NCBI GenBank assembly: GCA_005880755.1 | Contig: VBGV01000197.1 | Coordinates: 1-19,345 of the forward strand | Direction: 5' to 3' | DNA: 19,345 nucleotides | Source: Chloroflexota bacterium | GTDB lineage: Bacteria; Chloroflexota; Dormibacteria; Dormibacterales; Dormibacteraceae | Notes under the pieces: generated by a model | Told to the model about the DNA's origin: nothing | The model's input: the letters and a program-made list of their open reading frames with translations, nothing else | The model's database searches: none | Translations under genes and position numbers: made by a program | Part shown: piece after piece, positions 1-7,758 of the stretch | Position numbering within the stretch: position 1 is the stretch's first letter | How the letters are laid out: each line of letters opens with the position of its first letter

Positions 1-926
1 CTGTCCACGCCCGCCACTCCGACCACGTACGGATCAGCGGCGGGGTAGGTTACGCAGTCGCAGTTGGAGTTACCCGCAGCGGCGGTCACCACTAGCCCTT
101 TGTTGTGCGCGTACGTGGTCGCGCTCTGCATGGTGGACGAGTCCGCCGAACCAGCCCAGCTCATGTTGGCGACCCGCGCGCCATGGTCGGCTGCCCAGGT
201 CAGACCTGTCGCGATGTCGCTGAAGTACGCACCCGCGTCCGTGCCAACCTGCACGACCATCAACTTGCATCCGGGACATATCCCGGCGCCACCGACGCCG
301 TTGTTGATGGCGAGGCCCACGATGCCGGCGACATAAGTCCCGTGATTACCTGCGTTGCTGGTCGCATCGCTCGAGTTGTTCATGACGTTCCAAGTCGATG
401 CGATCTGACCGTTGAAGTCGGCCAGCCCGTTGGTCTTGACGCCGGTGTCGAGGATGGCGATCACGACCGAGCTGTCGCCTTGGGTGATGTCCCACGCCTG
501 TGTCGTGTGGGTCATCGTCCAGCCCCACGCGCCACCGCCGACCGCATAGTTGGCCGGAAAGGAAGGGTCGTTAGGCAAGTTGTCTTGCGGCTGGACGACC
601 CCATCCGGTTCCACGAAATCGACCTCGGTTCTGTTGCGCAGAACCTGCTCGACGTGAGCCCTCGCGCCGGCTCGAACCTCGAGCACCCTCACACCGATAT
701 CGGGGATCGTCTGGTGGAGATGGGCTCCCACACTCGCTTCGATTTCTGATTCGGCCTCAGGCGATACGTTGAGCTTGTAGTGCACGAGCACGCGCGCGGT
801 ATCCAACTCATTTGCTGGACCGCTCGCGAGGCTTGCGACCGATGCGATCCCGGCAGGTCCGAGAACCAGGCACAGTGCCGCGGATATGGACGCGCACACG
901 AGCAGGCGCGTGGGCATGCTGGCCAT
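1..926 (-). CDS. Secreted subtilisin-like serine protease (peptidase S8), 3' end beyond window
   Basis: This is the N-terminal part (about 308 residues) of a secreted S8 family endopeptidase. Reading from the ATG at 926 there is a signal peptide (about residues 1-36, with a hydrophobic stretch near 8-30). An inhibitor_I9-like propeptide follows (about 43-112, ending in FVEPDGVVQP), then the start of the catalytic domain. Two members of the Asp-His-Ser triad are visible: Asp160 in VIAILDTGV and His195 in NHGTYVAGIVG. The oxyanion-hole asparagine lies in TAAAGNSN. The catalytic serine (usually in GTSMA) would be beyond base 1, so activity cannot be confirmed here. A purine-rich stretch (GGGGGAAAGG) just before the ATG supports this start; a second ATG lies 9 bases in. 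Cysteines in the catalytic domain (CPGC and NCDC) suggest disulfides, consistent with extracellular action. The family is secure; the substrate is unknown. Confidence 0.93.
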   Translation of the reverse strand, partial: MASMPTRLLVCASISAALCLVLGPAGIASVASLASGPANELDTARVLVHYKLNVSPEAESEIEASVGAHLHQTIPDIGVRVLEVRAGARAHVEQVLRNRTEVDFVEPDGVVQPQDNLPNDPSFPANYAVGGGAWGWTMTHTTQAWDITQGDSSVVIAILDTGVKTNGLADFNGQIASTWNVMNNSSDATSNAGNHGTYVAGIVGLAINNGVGGAGICPGCKLMVVQVGTDAGAYFSDIATGLTWAADHGARVANMSWAGSADSSTMQSATTYAHNKGLVVTAAAGNSNCDCVTYPAADPYVVGVAGVD

Positions 927-1040
927 CGGCCTTTCCCCCTTTCGCTGCACCACACTCGAGTGCGGGACAGCACGGTGATCGACCCAATCGCCGGTAAAGA
1001 GGGTTAACGCCGCGGGCGCTGGGTCCTTGCGGACGTCAGG

Positions 1041-1247
1041 CTAGGTGACGCCGTCCTCGCCCAGGACTGCAGCGCTGGGCCAGTAGGTCTTGTTCAATGA
1101 GAAGCGCTCGCCGCCCTTGACCCGCAGTTGGATCGCACACCTCAGCGCCTCGGCTGGCTCGACGTGGTCCAGCAAGTGCTGCAGTAATTGGTCGAGCTCG
1201 TCCATCAGCCGCCGGGCGCCCTCGGCGCCTGCGTAATAGTCGTCCAA
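1041..1247 (-). CDS. Small protein of unknown function (68 aa), TTG start
   Basis: I do not recognise this family. The predicted product is 68 residues with an acidic, probably helical N-terminal half (MDELDQLLQHLLDHVEPAEA) and no signal peptide or membrane segment. The main support is translational: the TTG at 1247 is preceded by a very strong purine-rich Shine-Dalgarno sequence (AGGGGAGGAAGGG read on the minus strand, core GGAGG at 1257-1261, 9 bases from the start). A competing ORF in another minus-strand frame (1036-1290) has an arginine- and glycine-rich shadow composition and its start sits upstream of this ribosome binding site, so I prefer this frame. It lies between the S8 protease and the divergently oriented small secreted protein. 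Function is not inferred. Confidence 0.55.
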   Translation of the reverse strand: MDDYYAGAEGARRLMDELDQLLQHLLDHVEPAEALRCAIQLRVKGGERFSLNKTYWPSAAVLGEDGVT

Positions 1248-1256
1248 CCGACCCTT

Positions 1257-1261
1257 CCTCC
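1257..1261 (-). promoter_or_regulatory. Ribosome binding site that decides the TTG start at 1247
   Basis: The minus-strand reading is GGAGG inside a longer purine tract, 9 bases upstream of TTG. It is the strongest Shine-Dalgarno match in this part of the window and the main reason for accepting the short gene. Confidence 0.6.
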
Positions 1262-1341
1262 CCTAGCTCGAGCTTGGCGACCCCTTCCAACGCCCGAAGC
1301 CATGAGCAGATTAGCCCGGACTGACGACTGTATCCACTCAG

Positions 1342-1710
1342 ATGTTCACGTTCCTATCGCGAATAGGTCATCTTGCCATCGGCGCTGCAGTTGTCGCGGC
1401 GGTGACCGGGGTCATGGGTTTCAGCACGCTCACCACTGTGCCCGTCGCCGCCCACCACAACGCCCTTGCTGGGGTGGCGACATGCAGAGTCTCCGGCGAC
1501 ATGGTCTATGCAAGCGGACTACCCGCGGGCCAGGTGATCAACTTCATGATCACCGATTCAAGTGGGAGCCACGGTTGGGTGCTCGGTTACACCTCGGACG
1601 GCACATGGGGTGTTCTTGTCCCGGCACAGAATGGCCCCACGACCTACCAGTTCATCAGTCTGACCTCGGGTTCGAACGGAAGCAAGTACACAGTCTTCGC
1701 GACCTGCTGA
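1342..1710 (+). CDS. Small secreted protein with two cysteines, unknown function
   Basis: The 122-residue product begins with a clear signal peptide: basic/polar MFTFLSRIGH, a hydrophobic core (about 11-26), and a likely cleavage site after VPVAA near residue 37. The mature part of about 85 residues is rich in Gly, Ser and Thr. It has one cysteine near its start (Cys48, in ATCRVSG) and one as the last residue (Cys122), an arrangement suggesting a disulfide closing a small beta-sandwich. No catalytic motif is visible. An in-frame stop at 1312 limits upstream extension, and ATG 1342 gives a well-formed signal peptide, although no convincing Shine-Dalgarno precedes it. The gene converges on the Ig-like protein gene, and both end beside the hairpin at 1736-1763. 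I assign no function; a surface or extracellular role follows from the signal peptide only. Confidence 0.72.
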   Translation: MFTFLSRIGHLAIGAAVVAAVTGVMGFSTLTTVPVAAHHNALAGVATCRVSGDMVYASGLPAGQVINFMITDSSGSHGWVLGYTSDGTWGVLVPAQNGPTTYQFISLTSGSNGSKYTVFATC

Positions 1711-1735
1711 TCGGATACTCAGCAATCCAGATGCA

Positions 1736-1763
1736 GTGAGGCCCCCGTCTCCGGGGGCCTCAC
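1736..1763 (+). terminator. Perfect 12-bp hairpin, transcription terminator between convergent genes
   Basis: Bases 1736-1747 (GTGAGGCCCCCG) pair perfectly with 1752-1763 (CGGGGGCCTCAC) around a TCTC loop. The + strand continues TCTAGTTTCGT, a modest T-rich run, so termination of the small secreted gene ending at 1710 is the best-supported role. The gene ending at 1782 on the other strand could also use it, but no T-run follows in that direction. Confidence 0.8.
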
Positions 1764-1781
1764 TCTAGTTTCGTCTACGCC

Positions 1782-3290
1782 TTACGAGCTGGTCGTCGAA
1801 CCATCGTCGGTGATGGTTACGCTCGAAGACTCGACGCAAGCGGTGACGTCAAAGTGGGTTGAGTCGCCGCTGTAGGTGACCTTCCAGTAGAACGGTCCCG
1901 AGTTGGTCGCGTCCGCCTTGTAGGATGTATTGTTCGTGCTCGCCGTGCTGCCGGAAGTGGTGCCACTGAGCGCCACGTTAGCTGCACTGTAGGCCGCAGC
2001 ATCAGTGCACCCGGCGACCTTGTGCAATTCGAACGATACCTTGCCGTCAAAGGTGCCGGTGCCTGTGACAGTCGCTGTGTCGTTGGGGTAGTAGAACTGG
2101 TTGGTTGCGATCGTAGACGGCAGTTTCGTCACGATGCTGGACTCTCCGCTGTCGCCGCAGGCGGTCGAAGCCCCATTTGTGTTGGGTGGGTCGCCGCTGT
2201 AGACCGCAATCCAGTAGTACGTGCCGAGTTGGGACGGGGTCAGAGAGCCAAGCGTGCCGCTGAGGGCGCCTGCGCTGGCTGAGTAGTCCCCGTTCCCGCT
2301 GACGTTGACAACGCTCTGCTCGATCGCCGTGATGCATGTCGCGGTGTTGCTGGGTCCGTATAGGGAGAAGGTGATTGTGCCCGTCGCCGGCGTGCCGTTT
2401 GGCTTCGTTGTTGTTCCACCGAGGTGGGCCGTGTCATCGATCGGGCTGCCAACCGTCACGGAGACGGTGGCCGTGGTCGTCAATGTGGGCGTGACGGGAT
2501 TGACCACACTGGTCTCGCCAGTGTCACCGCAGGTTGTGGAAACTGGACCCGAAGTGTTGGGCGGATCGCCCGTGTACGTGGCGATCCAGTAGTAGGTACC
2601 AGCCGTTGTGGGAATGAAGTTCCCGGATGAGTAGGTCCCATTTCCTGAAACAGTGACGGCCGAGGACGTGAATGCGGGCGCCACCTTGCAGTTCGTGTCA
2701 TTCAAGTACGCGAAGAATGTGATGGAGCCCCCCGCTCCGGCCGCGGTGTTCCCAAGTAGCGCGCTGTCACTGATAGAACCCGAGTTCACCGTAATCGGCC
2801 CGGTCGCGGTCGTGCTGATTGTTGGCGTTTTCGGCGCGACAACGCTTGTTTCGCCTCCATCACCGCATGCCGTCGCGGCTGGAGCGTTGTTCGAATCACC
2901 GCTAAAGGCCGCTGTCCAGTAGTACGTGCCAGCCAGCGTCGGGGTGAAGCTCACTGGTCCGAAGGTCGTGTTGTCGCTGTTTACGGAGACGGCGCTCGAT
3001 GTGAAGACCGGTGCAGTGGTGCAGTTCGGGCTCGTGCTTGGACCGTAGGCCTTGAAAGTGACCGTGCCGGTAGGGCTGATTGCCCCGGTCAGGGTCGCCG
3101 TGTCGCTGATGGGTGAGCCGATGGTCACCGATTGCGTTGCACTCGTCGTCAGCGTGGTGCAGTTCGTGAGTGTGACGGGCTGCGGGAGAATGAAGTCCTT
3201 CAATTCGTCGGTGAAAGTGTTGGACGACCGGCTCTTGAGATAGACGGATCCAAATGACCCGCAGGTGCCGCCTGAAATTGATCGAGCCAA
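1782..3290 (-). CDS. Ig-like repeat surface protein, C-terminal part (frame-separated from its N-terminal part)
   Basis: This frame encodes about 500 residues of Thr/Ser/Gly-rich extracellular sequence with four degenerate Ig-like repeats of roughly 100-130 residues. Each repeat contains a GTYYW or PFYWK strand followed by a YSGD-type turn and ACGDxGE-type end, for example GTYYWTAAFSGD, GTYYWIATYTGD and GTYYWIAVYSGD. Each repeat also carries spaced cysteines. The protein ends in DDGSTTSS with no LPxTG sorting signal or membrane anchor. The first residues (SGGTCGSFGSVYLKSRSS) continue directly from the N-terminal part in the neighbouring frame, so this is not an independent gene. Its apparent TTG start at 3290 has no good ribosome binding site. 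It is probably one gene of about 760 residues interrupted by a one-base indel. Such Ig-like repeat proteins usually act in adhesion or as scaffolds; the specific partner is unknown. Confidence 0.8.
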   Translation of the reverse strand: MARSISGGTCGSFGSVYLKSRSSNTFTDELKDFILPQPVTLTNCTTLTTSATQSVTIGSPISDTATLTGAISPTGTVTFKAYGPSTSPNCTTAPVFTSSAVSVNSDNTTFGPVSFTPTLAGTYYWTAAFSGDSNNAPAATACGDGGETSVVAPKTPTISTTATGPITVNSGSISDSALLGNTAAGAGGSITFFAYLNDTNCKVAPAFTSSAVTVSGNGTYSSGNFIPTTAGTYYWIATYTGDPPNTSGPVSTTCGDTGETSVVNPVTPTLTTTATVSVTVGSPIDDTAHLGGTTTKPNGTPATGTITFSLYGPSNTATCITAIEQSVVNVSGNGDYSASAGALSGTLGSLTPSQLGTYYWIAVYSGDPPNTNGASTACGDSGESSIVTKLPSTIATNQFYYPNDTATVTGTGTFDGKVSFELHKVAGCTDAAAYSAANVALSGTTSGSTASTNNTSYKADATNSGPFYWKVTYSGDSTHFDVTACVESSSVTITDDGSTTSS

Positions 3291-4065
3291 GCGCTTCGGG
3301 GTTGGAGCCGCCGCTGATGAGGGTACCGGTGCCCCAGGTGCCTGAGGTGCTGTTGCCGCTCCAGGTGTAAATCGAGAGGGTGGGCACCGTGCCGCCGCTA
3401 GCCAGGTTGTAAACGATCAATTTGTCGCCGTTGGTGCGCAGCGGGATGTCGTACAAAGTCCCCTTTGGGGCATTGTTCGAACATGTCGCTGCGTTGTTGT
3501 TGCAAGCGACCTGGTTGAGCTCGAAGTCCATGGTGACGGTGCCAGAGGGGCTATTGATGCGTGACCACGCCAGGTCAAGGAATTTGCCGGTCGTGTTCGT
3601 CTCTTTGTAGACCCAGAACGTCTGGAGGTCGCTCTTGTTGGGCGGAATCGAGCCGAACCCCACGGTCGGGTCGGTCGCGTTCTCGCTCGTGCCCTGGGTG
3701 AAAGAGTCGTCCCCCGTGCCGGACGGGAGGTCGTGTTTGACGATCACGCCGGACGTCTTGTCGGCTTCCGTTCCTGTACCGGCTCCAGCCGCAAATCGCG
3801 ACCAATCGATGCAGGGCGAGCCGCCGTCGTTGGTGAGATTGGCTCCCGCGTGCGCCCCCAGCTTCGTACTGTCGGCGACGGGAGCGTCGATTTCGAAGTT
3901 GCTCTGCCCAAACGCGCCGGCGTTGAGCGTGTTAGCCGTCGCGCACGTGGTGGCCGCCGCGATGAGCTGGTTTCCTGGGAAGACCACCACCAGTGCGGAG
4001 CTTGCGATGACTCCGATCAGCGCCATGTTTCCGCGGCGCCTAATTGATTGCTTCAGCCGATTCAA
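2902..4065 (-). CDS. Ig-like repeat surface protein, N-terminal part (signal peptide and first domain); frameshift near 3276
   Basis: The real coding part runs from TTG 4065 to about 3276, roughly 263 residues; the rest of this open frame to 2902 is out-of-frame read-through. The N-terminus MNRLKQSIRRRGNMALIG is followed by a hydrophobic core (about 14-30) and a cleavage region near QLIAAA, a typical signal peptide. The following secreted domain has paired cysteines and motifs such as FWVYKETNTTGKFLDLAWSR and TMDFELNQ. The TTG start is chosen because GGAGGAG lies 5 bases upstream; upstream in-frame starts lack this. After GSNPEALGSIN the sense moves to the other frame, where SGGTCGSFGSVYLKSRSS continues. 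Removing one base from the AAA at 3275-3277 (+ strand) restores one continuous frame. Whether this is a true pseudogene or a read/assembly error cannot be decided here. Confidence 0.8.
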   Translation of the reverse strand: MNRLKQSIRRRGNMALIGVIASSALVVVFPGNQLIAAATTCATANTLNAGAFGQSNFEIDAPVADSTKLGAHAGANLTNDGGSPCIDWSRFAAGAGTGTEADKTSGVIVKHDLPSGTGDDSFTQGTSENATDPTVGFGSIPPNKSDLQTFWVYKETNTTGKFLDLAWSRINSPSGTVTMDFELNQVACNNNAATCSNNAPKGTLYDIPLRTNGDKLIVYNLASGGTVPTLSIYTWSGNSTSGTWGTGTLISGGSNPEALGSINFRRHLRVIWIRLSQEPVVQHFHRRIEGLHSPAARHTHELHHADDECNAIGDHRLTHQRHGDPDRGNQPYRHGHFQGLRSKHEPELHHCTGLHIERRLRKQRQHDLRTSELHPDAGWHVLLDSGL

Positions 4066-4070
4066 TTGCA

Positions 4071-4077
4071 CTCCTCC
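4071..4077 (-). promoter_or_regulatory. Ribosome binding site fixing the TTG start at 4065
   Basis: The minus-strand reading is GGAGGAG, 5 bases from TTG. It supports a start that gives a compact signal peptide instead of the longer in-frame reading from 4143. Confidence 0.7.
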
Positions 4078-4299
4078 CTGAGTGTTTCTGCAGTTGGACC
4101 TGTTGGGCGATCGCTGCAACAGGTCATGTGTGCCGGCACGCAAGCTGTCCAGACATGGGGACGTGCTCGCCGGGGGACATCGGGCTTGCCGATTCCCTGT
4201 CTCAGCTGCCCGGGCTACTAACGGGCGTGCGTTACCTCTTCGCTATCCGATGATCGTTTAAGTCGGCTAAATGCTCGGCCCTGCCCGACCGCACGGCAA

Positions 4300-4315
4300 T
4301 AGGACAACCGTCCTA
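4300..4315 (-). terminator. Short perfect hairpin overlapping the stop codon of the Arg-rich gene
   Basis: TAGGAC (4300-4305) and GTCCTA (4310-4315) form a perfect 6-bp inverted repeat around AACC. It includes the TAG stop of the gene on the minus strand. No T-run follows, so it is at best a weak terminator; an operator or RNA-stability element is equally possible. Confidence 0.3.
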
Positions 4316-4516
4316 CATGAGCAGGTGTCGGCGGTCGTTCAGCCTTCGGCGCACCTCGGCTCGGCGCTCCACGAAGCGCCGGCCCTCGACTCTTCGCTCG
4401 ATAGCGACCTCGATGACGGCGCGGCGTCGGTCGGTGGTCAGCCTTCGGTCACCTTGTCGCCGATCCGAGTCGCTGCGTCTAGTTTGTGATCTCTTGTTCT
4501 CAATCGTCGTAGACAT
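4313..4516 (-). CDS. Small arginine-rich protein (67 aa), unknown function
   Basis: The product is extremely basic and built from closely spaced RR pairs, often preceded by Asp or Glu (SDRRQGDRRLTTDRRR, IERRVEGRRFVERR, NDRRH). This gives a charged, probably helical or disordered chain with no cysteines, signal peptide or membrane span. The ATG at 4516 has GGAG 9 bases upstream, supporting expression. The gene begins 32 bases after the stop of the second CpaF gene on the same strand, so it may be the last gene of the Tad operon. Short ERR/DRR-rich proteins occur in many bacteria as hypotheticals. Binding to nucleic acid, polyphosphate or an acidic protein partner is a composition-based guess only. 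Confidence 0.65.
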   Translation of the reverse strand: MSTTIENKRSQTRRSDSDRRQGDRRLTTDRRRAVIEVAIERRVEGRRFVERRAEVRRRLNDRRHLLM

Positions 4517-4548
4517 GTGTGCCTGCTCCTCTCGCCTACTTTCGAAAA

Positions 4549-5673
4549 TTACTGGGCCGAATGCGCTGCCTCGTGAAACAAGGAAACGATCTCCGCCGGC
4601 ATCTCGAGCCCGAGATCGTCAAGTCGATCCAGAACGCGTGGACGAATGCCGGTGGACACGAAGCGCCCGATCACCCGGCCCTGCTGGTCGAGGCCGCTCC
4701 TGATGAACCGGAAGACGTCCTGCATCGTGATCACCTCTTCCTCCATCCCCGTGACCTCGCTGATCTGGACCACCTTGCGGGTGCCGTCCCGCAACCTTTC
4801 CAGGTGCACGATCACGTTGATGGCGCTCGTGATCTGGGCCCGAATTGCCCGCACTGGCAGGTCGTACCCCGCCATCAGCACAAGCGTCTCGATCCTCGCC
4901 AGCACGTCGCGGGGCTTGTTGGCGTGAAGGGTGGTCATCGAGCCGTCGTGGCCGGTGTTCATCGCCTGCAGCATGTCCAGAGCCTCCGGGCCACGAACCT
5001 CACCCACCACGATGCGGTCGGGCCTCATTCGGAGTGAGGAAGTGACGAGGTCGCGGATCGTTATCTCATTGCCCTCGGGTCCGGCGGGGCGAGCCTCGAG
5101 CCTTGCCACGTGCCGCTGGCGCAGCTGGAGCTCCGCCGCGTCTTCGATGGTCACGATGCGTTCGTCATCCGGGAGGTAGCCGGACAGCACGTTGAGCAGG
5201 GTCGTCTTGCCGCTGCCCGTCCCGCCGCTGACCACCACGTTGGCTCGCGCCAGAACACAGGCTTTCAGGAAACCGAAAGCGCTTTCGCTGCAGCTTCCGA
5301 GCCGGATCAGGTCCTCCATGGTCAGCGGGCCGCGCACGAATTTCCGGATGTTGAGTAGAGGCCCATCAACGGCCACCGGAGGAATGGCGACGTGGACGCG
5401 TGATCCGTCCGCAAGCCGGGCGTCGGCAAGCGGGCTTTCGACGCTGATGCGCCGGCCGACCGACTCGACTATGTAGCGGATGACGGCCATCAGCTCGTCA
5501 TCGCTCGCGAAGCTGATCGGGGTGAGGAGGATCTTGCCGTCGACCTCAACGTAGATGTCGTGCGCACCCATGACCATGACCTCTGTCACCCGCGGGTTGG
5601 ACATGAGCGGGGCGATGGGGCCCAGCCGCGAATAATCGTTCGGACCGCTTGGCTGGCGCGAGGCCTGGTTCAT
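4549..5673 (-). CDS. cpaF: Second CpaF/TadA-type pilus ATPase, short form without N-terminal extension
   Basis: This is a 374-residue type II/IV secretion ATPase of the CpaF/TadA family, which as a cytoplasmic hexamer drives Tad pilus assembly. Visible motifs are Walker A GGTGSGKT (150-157), an Asp-box-like ERIVTIEDAAELQL (171-184), Walker B region RIVVGEVRG with Glu225, and the His box GHDGSMTTLHAN with His242 and His250. All key residues look intact. It starts almost directly in the N-terminal ATPase-proximal domain (LGPIAPLMSNPRVTEVMV) and lacks the roughly 100-residue leading helical region present in the other CpaF of this operon (10760-12202). Its ATG overlaps the TGA of the TadG-like gene (ATGA), so the two are translationally coupled. 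Two CpaF genes in one operon suggest separate roles, for example assembly and retraction or two pilin sets, but nothing in the sequence decides this. Confidence 0.93.
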   Translation of the reverse strand: MNQASRQPSGPNDYSRLGPIAPLMSNPRVTEVMVMGAHDIYVEVDGKILLTPISFASDDELMAVIRYIVESVGRRISVESPLADARLADGSRVHVAIPPVAVDGPLLNIRKFVRGPLTMEDLIRLGSCSESAFGFLKACVLARANVVVSGGTGSGKTTLLNVLSGYLPDDERIVTIEDAAELQLRQRHVARLEARPAGPEGNEITIRDLVTSSLRMRPDRIVVGEVRGPEALDMLQAMNTGHDGSMTTLHANKPRDVLARIETLVLMAGYDLPVRAIRAQITSAINVIVHLERLRDGTRKVVQISEVTGMEEEVITMQDVFRFIRSGLDQQGRVIGRFVSTGIRPRVLDRLDDLGLEMPAEIVSLFHEAAHSAQ

Positions 5674-7757
5674 TGGATCAACCGCACCGCTGACGGCCAG
5701 GCCCGCAGACTCGCGTCCGCGATGATTGCCAGATTACCGTTACCGGTAATGGTCGCGGTCCACGCGATCACGCCGCCGGCGATGGTTGCCTGGTACTGGC
5801 TGCCGCCGTTGATCGTTACGGTCGCTGCCGGCATGTAAAAGATTCCGATCATGCTGGTGAACGCGCCTCCGTTGACCTTGTTGGTCGTGCATGTGTTGGG
5901 CTGCGATGACTGCTCTGGGCCCGGGAAGAACAGCACCACGCGCTGGTACTGATACCCGCTGTAAATGTAGATGTCGCCGGTTGCGTGCAGGTCGAGGCAT
6001 GCGCCGCTCGGAAGGTAGAAGACGACCGCACCCGGCACCCAGGCGCTCGGGCAGGTGACGTTGTTGCCCGTCGTAGGGTCAACGCAGTGGCTCTCGTTGG
6101 CGCGATCCCCGTTAGGTGGCGTGCCGGCGGGGGGATCCGCGTTCGGAAGTCCGCTCGCGAGCGGCAGCGCTTCCCAGTCCGGTGGAGAGGGCTGTCCGGC
6201 CGGGCAGCTCGGGATCGTCACGCTCGAATTGCCGTTCGTGTGGTCGCAGTAGGTGAGGCCGGTGCACGATCCGTTTGGAGCCAGGTAAACGTTGAAGTCG
6301 GTGGCTCCGGGGTCTGCGGTGACCGCCACTTTGACGTTGCCGCTGGCCCCCAGCGTTACGGTCTTGCACATTGACGGCGCGCTCTCGCGGAGGTAGCACG
6401 TCGGCGAGATCGGCCCGTTGCATGACGAGACGCCGTTGGCCTCCCAGCGCACTGCGGTTACCTCAACTGAATAGGTCCCTGCCCCAAGGCCACTGGTCCC
6501 GGTCGAGCTCAACGTGAACGAACTGCTGCACGTTCCACTCAGGTCCCAGAACTGCTTCAACGCCCGGACCGTGAGCACCGATCCGGTGGCGATCGTTCCA
6601 ACCACGTCCTGTCGGTTGATGCTGAGCGTGGTCGCACCCGCGCTCGCATTCGAGCTAACCGTGAACGGCTGTTGCTGACCGCCGCCCCATAGGTAAACAA
6701 CGGATCCTTGTGGCACGGGACCGGGTAAGGCGTTGACAGCGATGGACGTTTGCCTCGCACCTGTCAGGTCAGCACGCAGCGTCGTCATGTTCGGATTTCC
6801 GGGAGTAACCATGTTGGGCTCGTCAGGTGGCCTCAGCTCGTTGCTGATGAAGCCGCCATTCTGGGTGAAACCCGCTCTGAAGTCGTAAACACCCGCGGCC
6901 AGGAAGTAGCAGCCGGCGCCGCCAGGAAGAGCTGGATCGACCGTGTATGCCCCCGGCTGCTCCACGCTCCCGCTTGTGGCGTTCCAGGTCCGCGTGTTGG
7001 AGTTGATGGGCGGGCTCGGATAGCCCGGGTCCGGCATGTTCCAACCGTTGACCTGGGCGCCCGTGACGGTCCAGGGAGTCGGGGTGTTGAGTGCCGGAGT
7101 CGTCCCGCAAACGTTGACGACGTTCCCGTTGACAGCCCCGCCGGCGGCGGCGCTCATATCCAGGATGCTGCCGTTCGACCACACGTCGCCAGTCACCTGG
7201 GTGGTCGAGTTGCCCTGGAACGTCAATGAGGTCGCCGTTCCGTTGCAGTTGCCGGGGCTCAGGGTCTGGATCGCAGCTCCGTTGGTCCCAGTTCCGCGCG
7301 CCAGTGCGGTCGCGGTTGCGCCGATCGCCATCGTCGGCCCCGAGCCCAGCACCTGCATCATCGTGACGCCAACGTGATGGGTGGCCGTGGCGTTGAACGT
7401 GACACCTGCGATCGAATGGTCGACGGCCGACAGGGTGAGGACCTGATTCGTCTCGTCGCCGAACGAGCATGAGAGCGTAAGTGCCGTCACGGTGCACGCG
7501 GGAGCGATATACAGCCGTTCGTTGTTGGCGAACACGTCTCGACCCGCCCGCTCCGCTTGGCCGACGTTCTTGCTCGTCATGTAGTCGTACGCAGCCGCGA
7601 GCGAAGCCGCGTCTACCGCAGCCTGCATCTGCCGGCGGTCGAGATACCCGCGGCCGCCATCGATCGCAAGACCCACGAAGCCGAACAGAACCACAAGCAG
7701 CAGGGCGACCAAGACGATCGCCTGGCCACGCTGCGCTCGAGAGTGATCGTTTACCAA
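5670..7757 (-). CDS. TadG-like pilus-associated protein with large cysteine-containing extracellular region
   Basis: The 695-residue protein has the N-terminal signature of Tad/TadE-G-like proteins: RAQRGQAIVLVALLLVVLFG, a membrane segment of about residues 13-32, then AIDGGRGYLDRRQMQAAVDAASLAAA. This resembles the PF13400-type segment that anchors pseudopilin-like proteins in the cytoplasmic membrane. The remaining roughly 650 residues are exported and rich in Thr, Asn, Gly and Pro, with many scattered cysteines and a fibronectin- or Ig-like stretch near GAGTYSVEVTAVRWE. No von Willebrand MIDAS motif was found. The start is TTG at 7757, one base after the TGA of the preceding TadE gene, and it ends in an ATGA overlap with the second cpaF. 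In other Tad systems TadG is a minor or tip-associated factor. The large insert may be the surface-exposed adhesive part; that is inference. Confidence 0.85.
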   Translation of the reverse strand: MVNDHSRAQRGQAIVLVALLLVVLFGFVGLAIDGGRGYLDRRQMQAAVDAASLAAAYDYMTSKNVGQAERAGRDVFANNERLYIAPACTVTALTLSCSFGDETNQVLTLSAVDHSIAGVTFNATATHHVGVTMMQVLGSGPTMAIGATATALARGTGTNGAAIQTLSPGNCNGTATSLTFQGNSTTQVTGDVWSNGSILDMSAAAGGAVNGNVVNVCGTTPALNTPTPWTVTGAQVNGWNMPDPGYPSPPINSNTRTWNATSGSVEQPGAYTVDPALPGGAGCYFLAAGVYDFRAGFTQNGGFISNELRPPDEPNMVTPGNPNMTTLRADLTGARQTSIAVNALPGPVPQGSVVYLWGGGQQQPFTVSSNASAGATTLSINRQDVVGTIATGSVLTVRALKQFWDLSGTCSSSFTLSSTGTSGLGAGTYSVEVTAVRWEANGVSSCNGPISPTCYLRESAPSMCKTVTLGASGNVKVAVTADPGATDFNVYLAPNGSCTGLTYCDHTNGNSSVTIPSCPAGQPSPPDWEALPLASGLPNADPPAGTPPNGDRANESHCVDPTTGNNVTCPSAWVPGAVVFYLPSGACLDLHATGDIYIYSGYQYQRVVLFFPGPEQSSQPNTCTTNKVNGGAFTSMIGIFYMPAATVTINGGSQYQATIAGGVIAWTATITGNGNLAIIADASLRAWPSAVRLIQ

Positions 7758-7758
7758 C

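Noticed and set aside
1188..1739. + strand open frame of 183 codons overlapping the small secreted gene
   Set aside because: The overlapping frame at 1342-1710 has a clean signal peptide and disulfide-like cysteines, whereas this frame is His/Arg/Cys-rich shadow sequence running antisense to the 1041-1247 gene.
1782..3290. Repeats in the Ig-like gene considered as CRISPR or DNA-level repeats
   Set aside because: The repetition is at protein level with diverged codons and repeat length over 300 bases; no short identical repeat-spacer pattern exists anywhere in the window.
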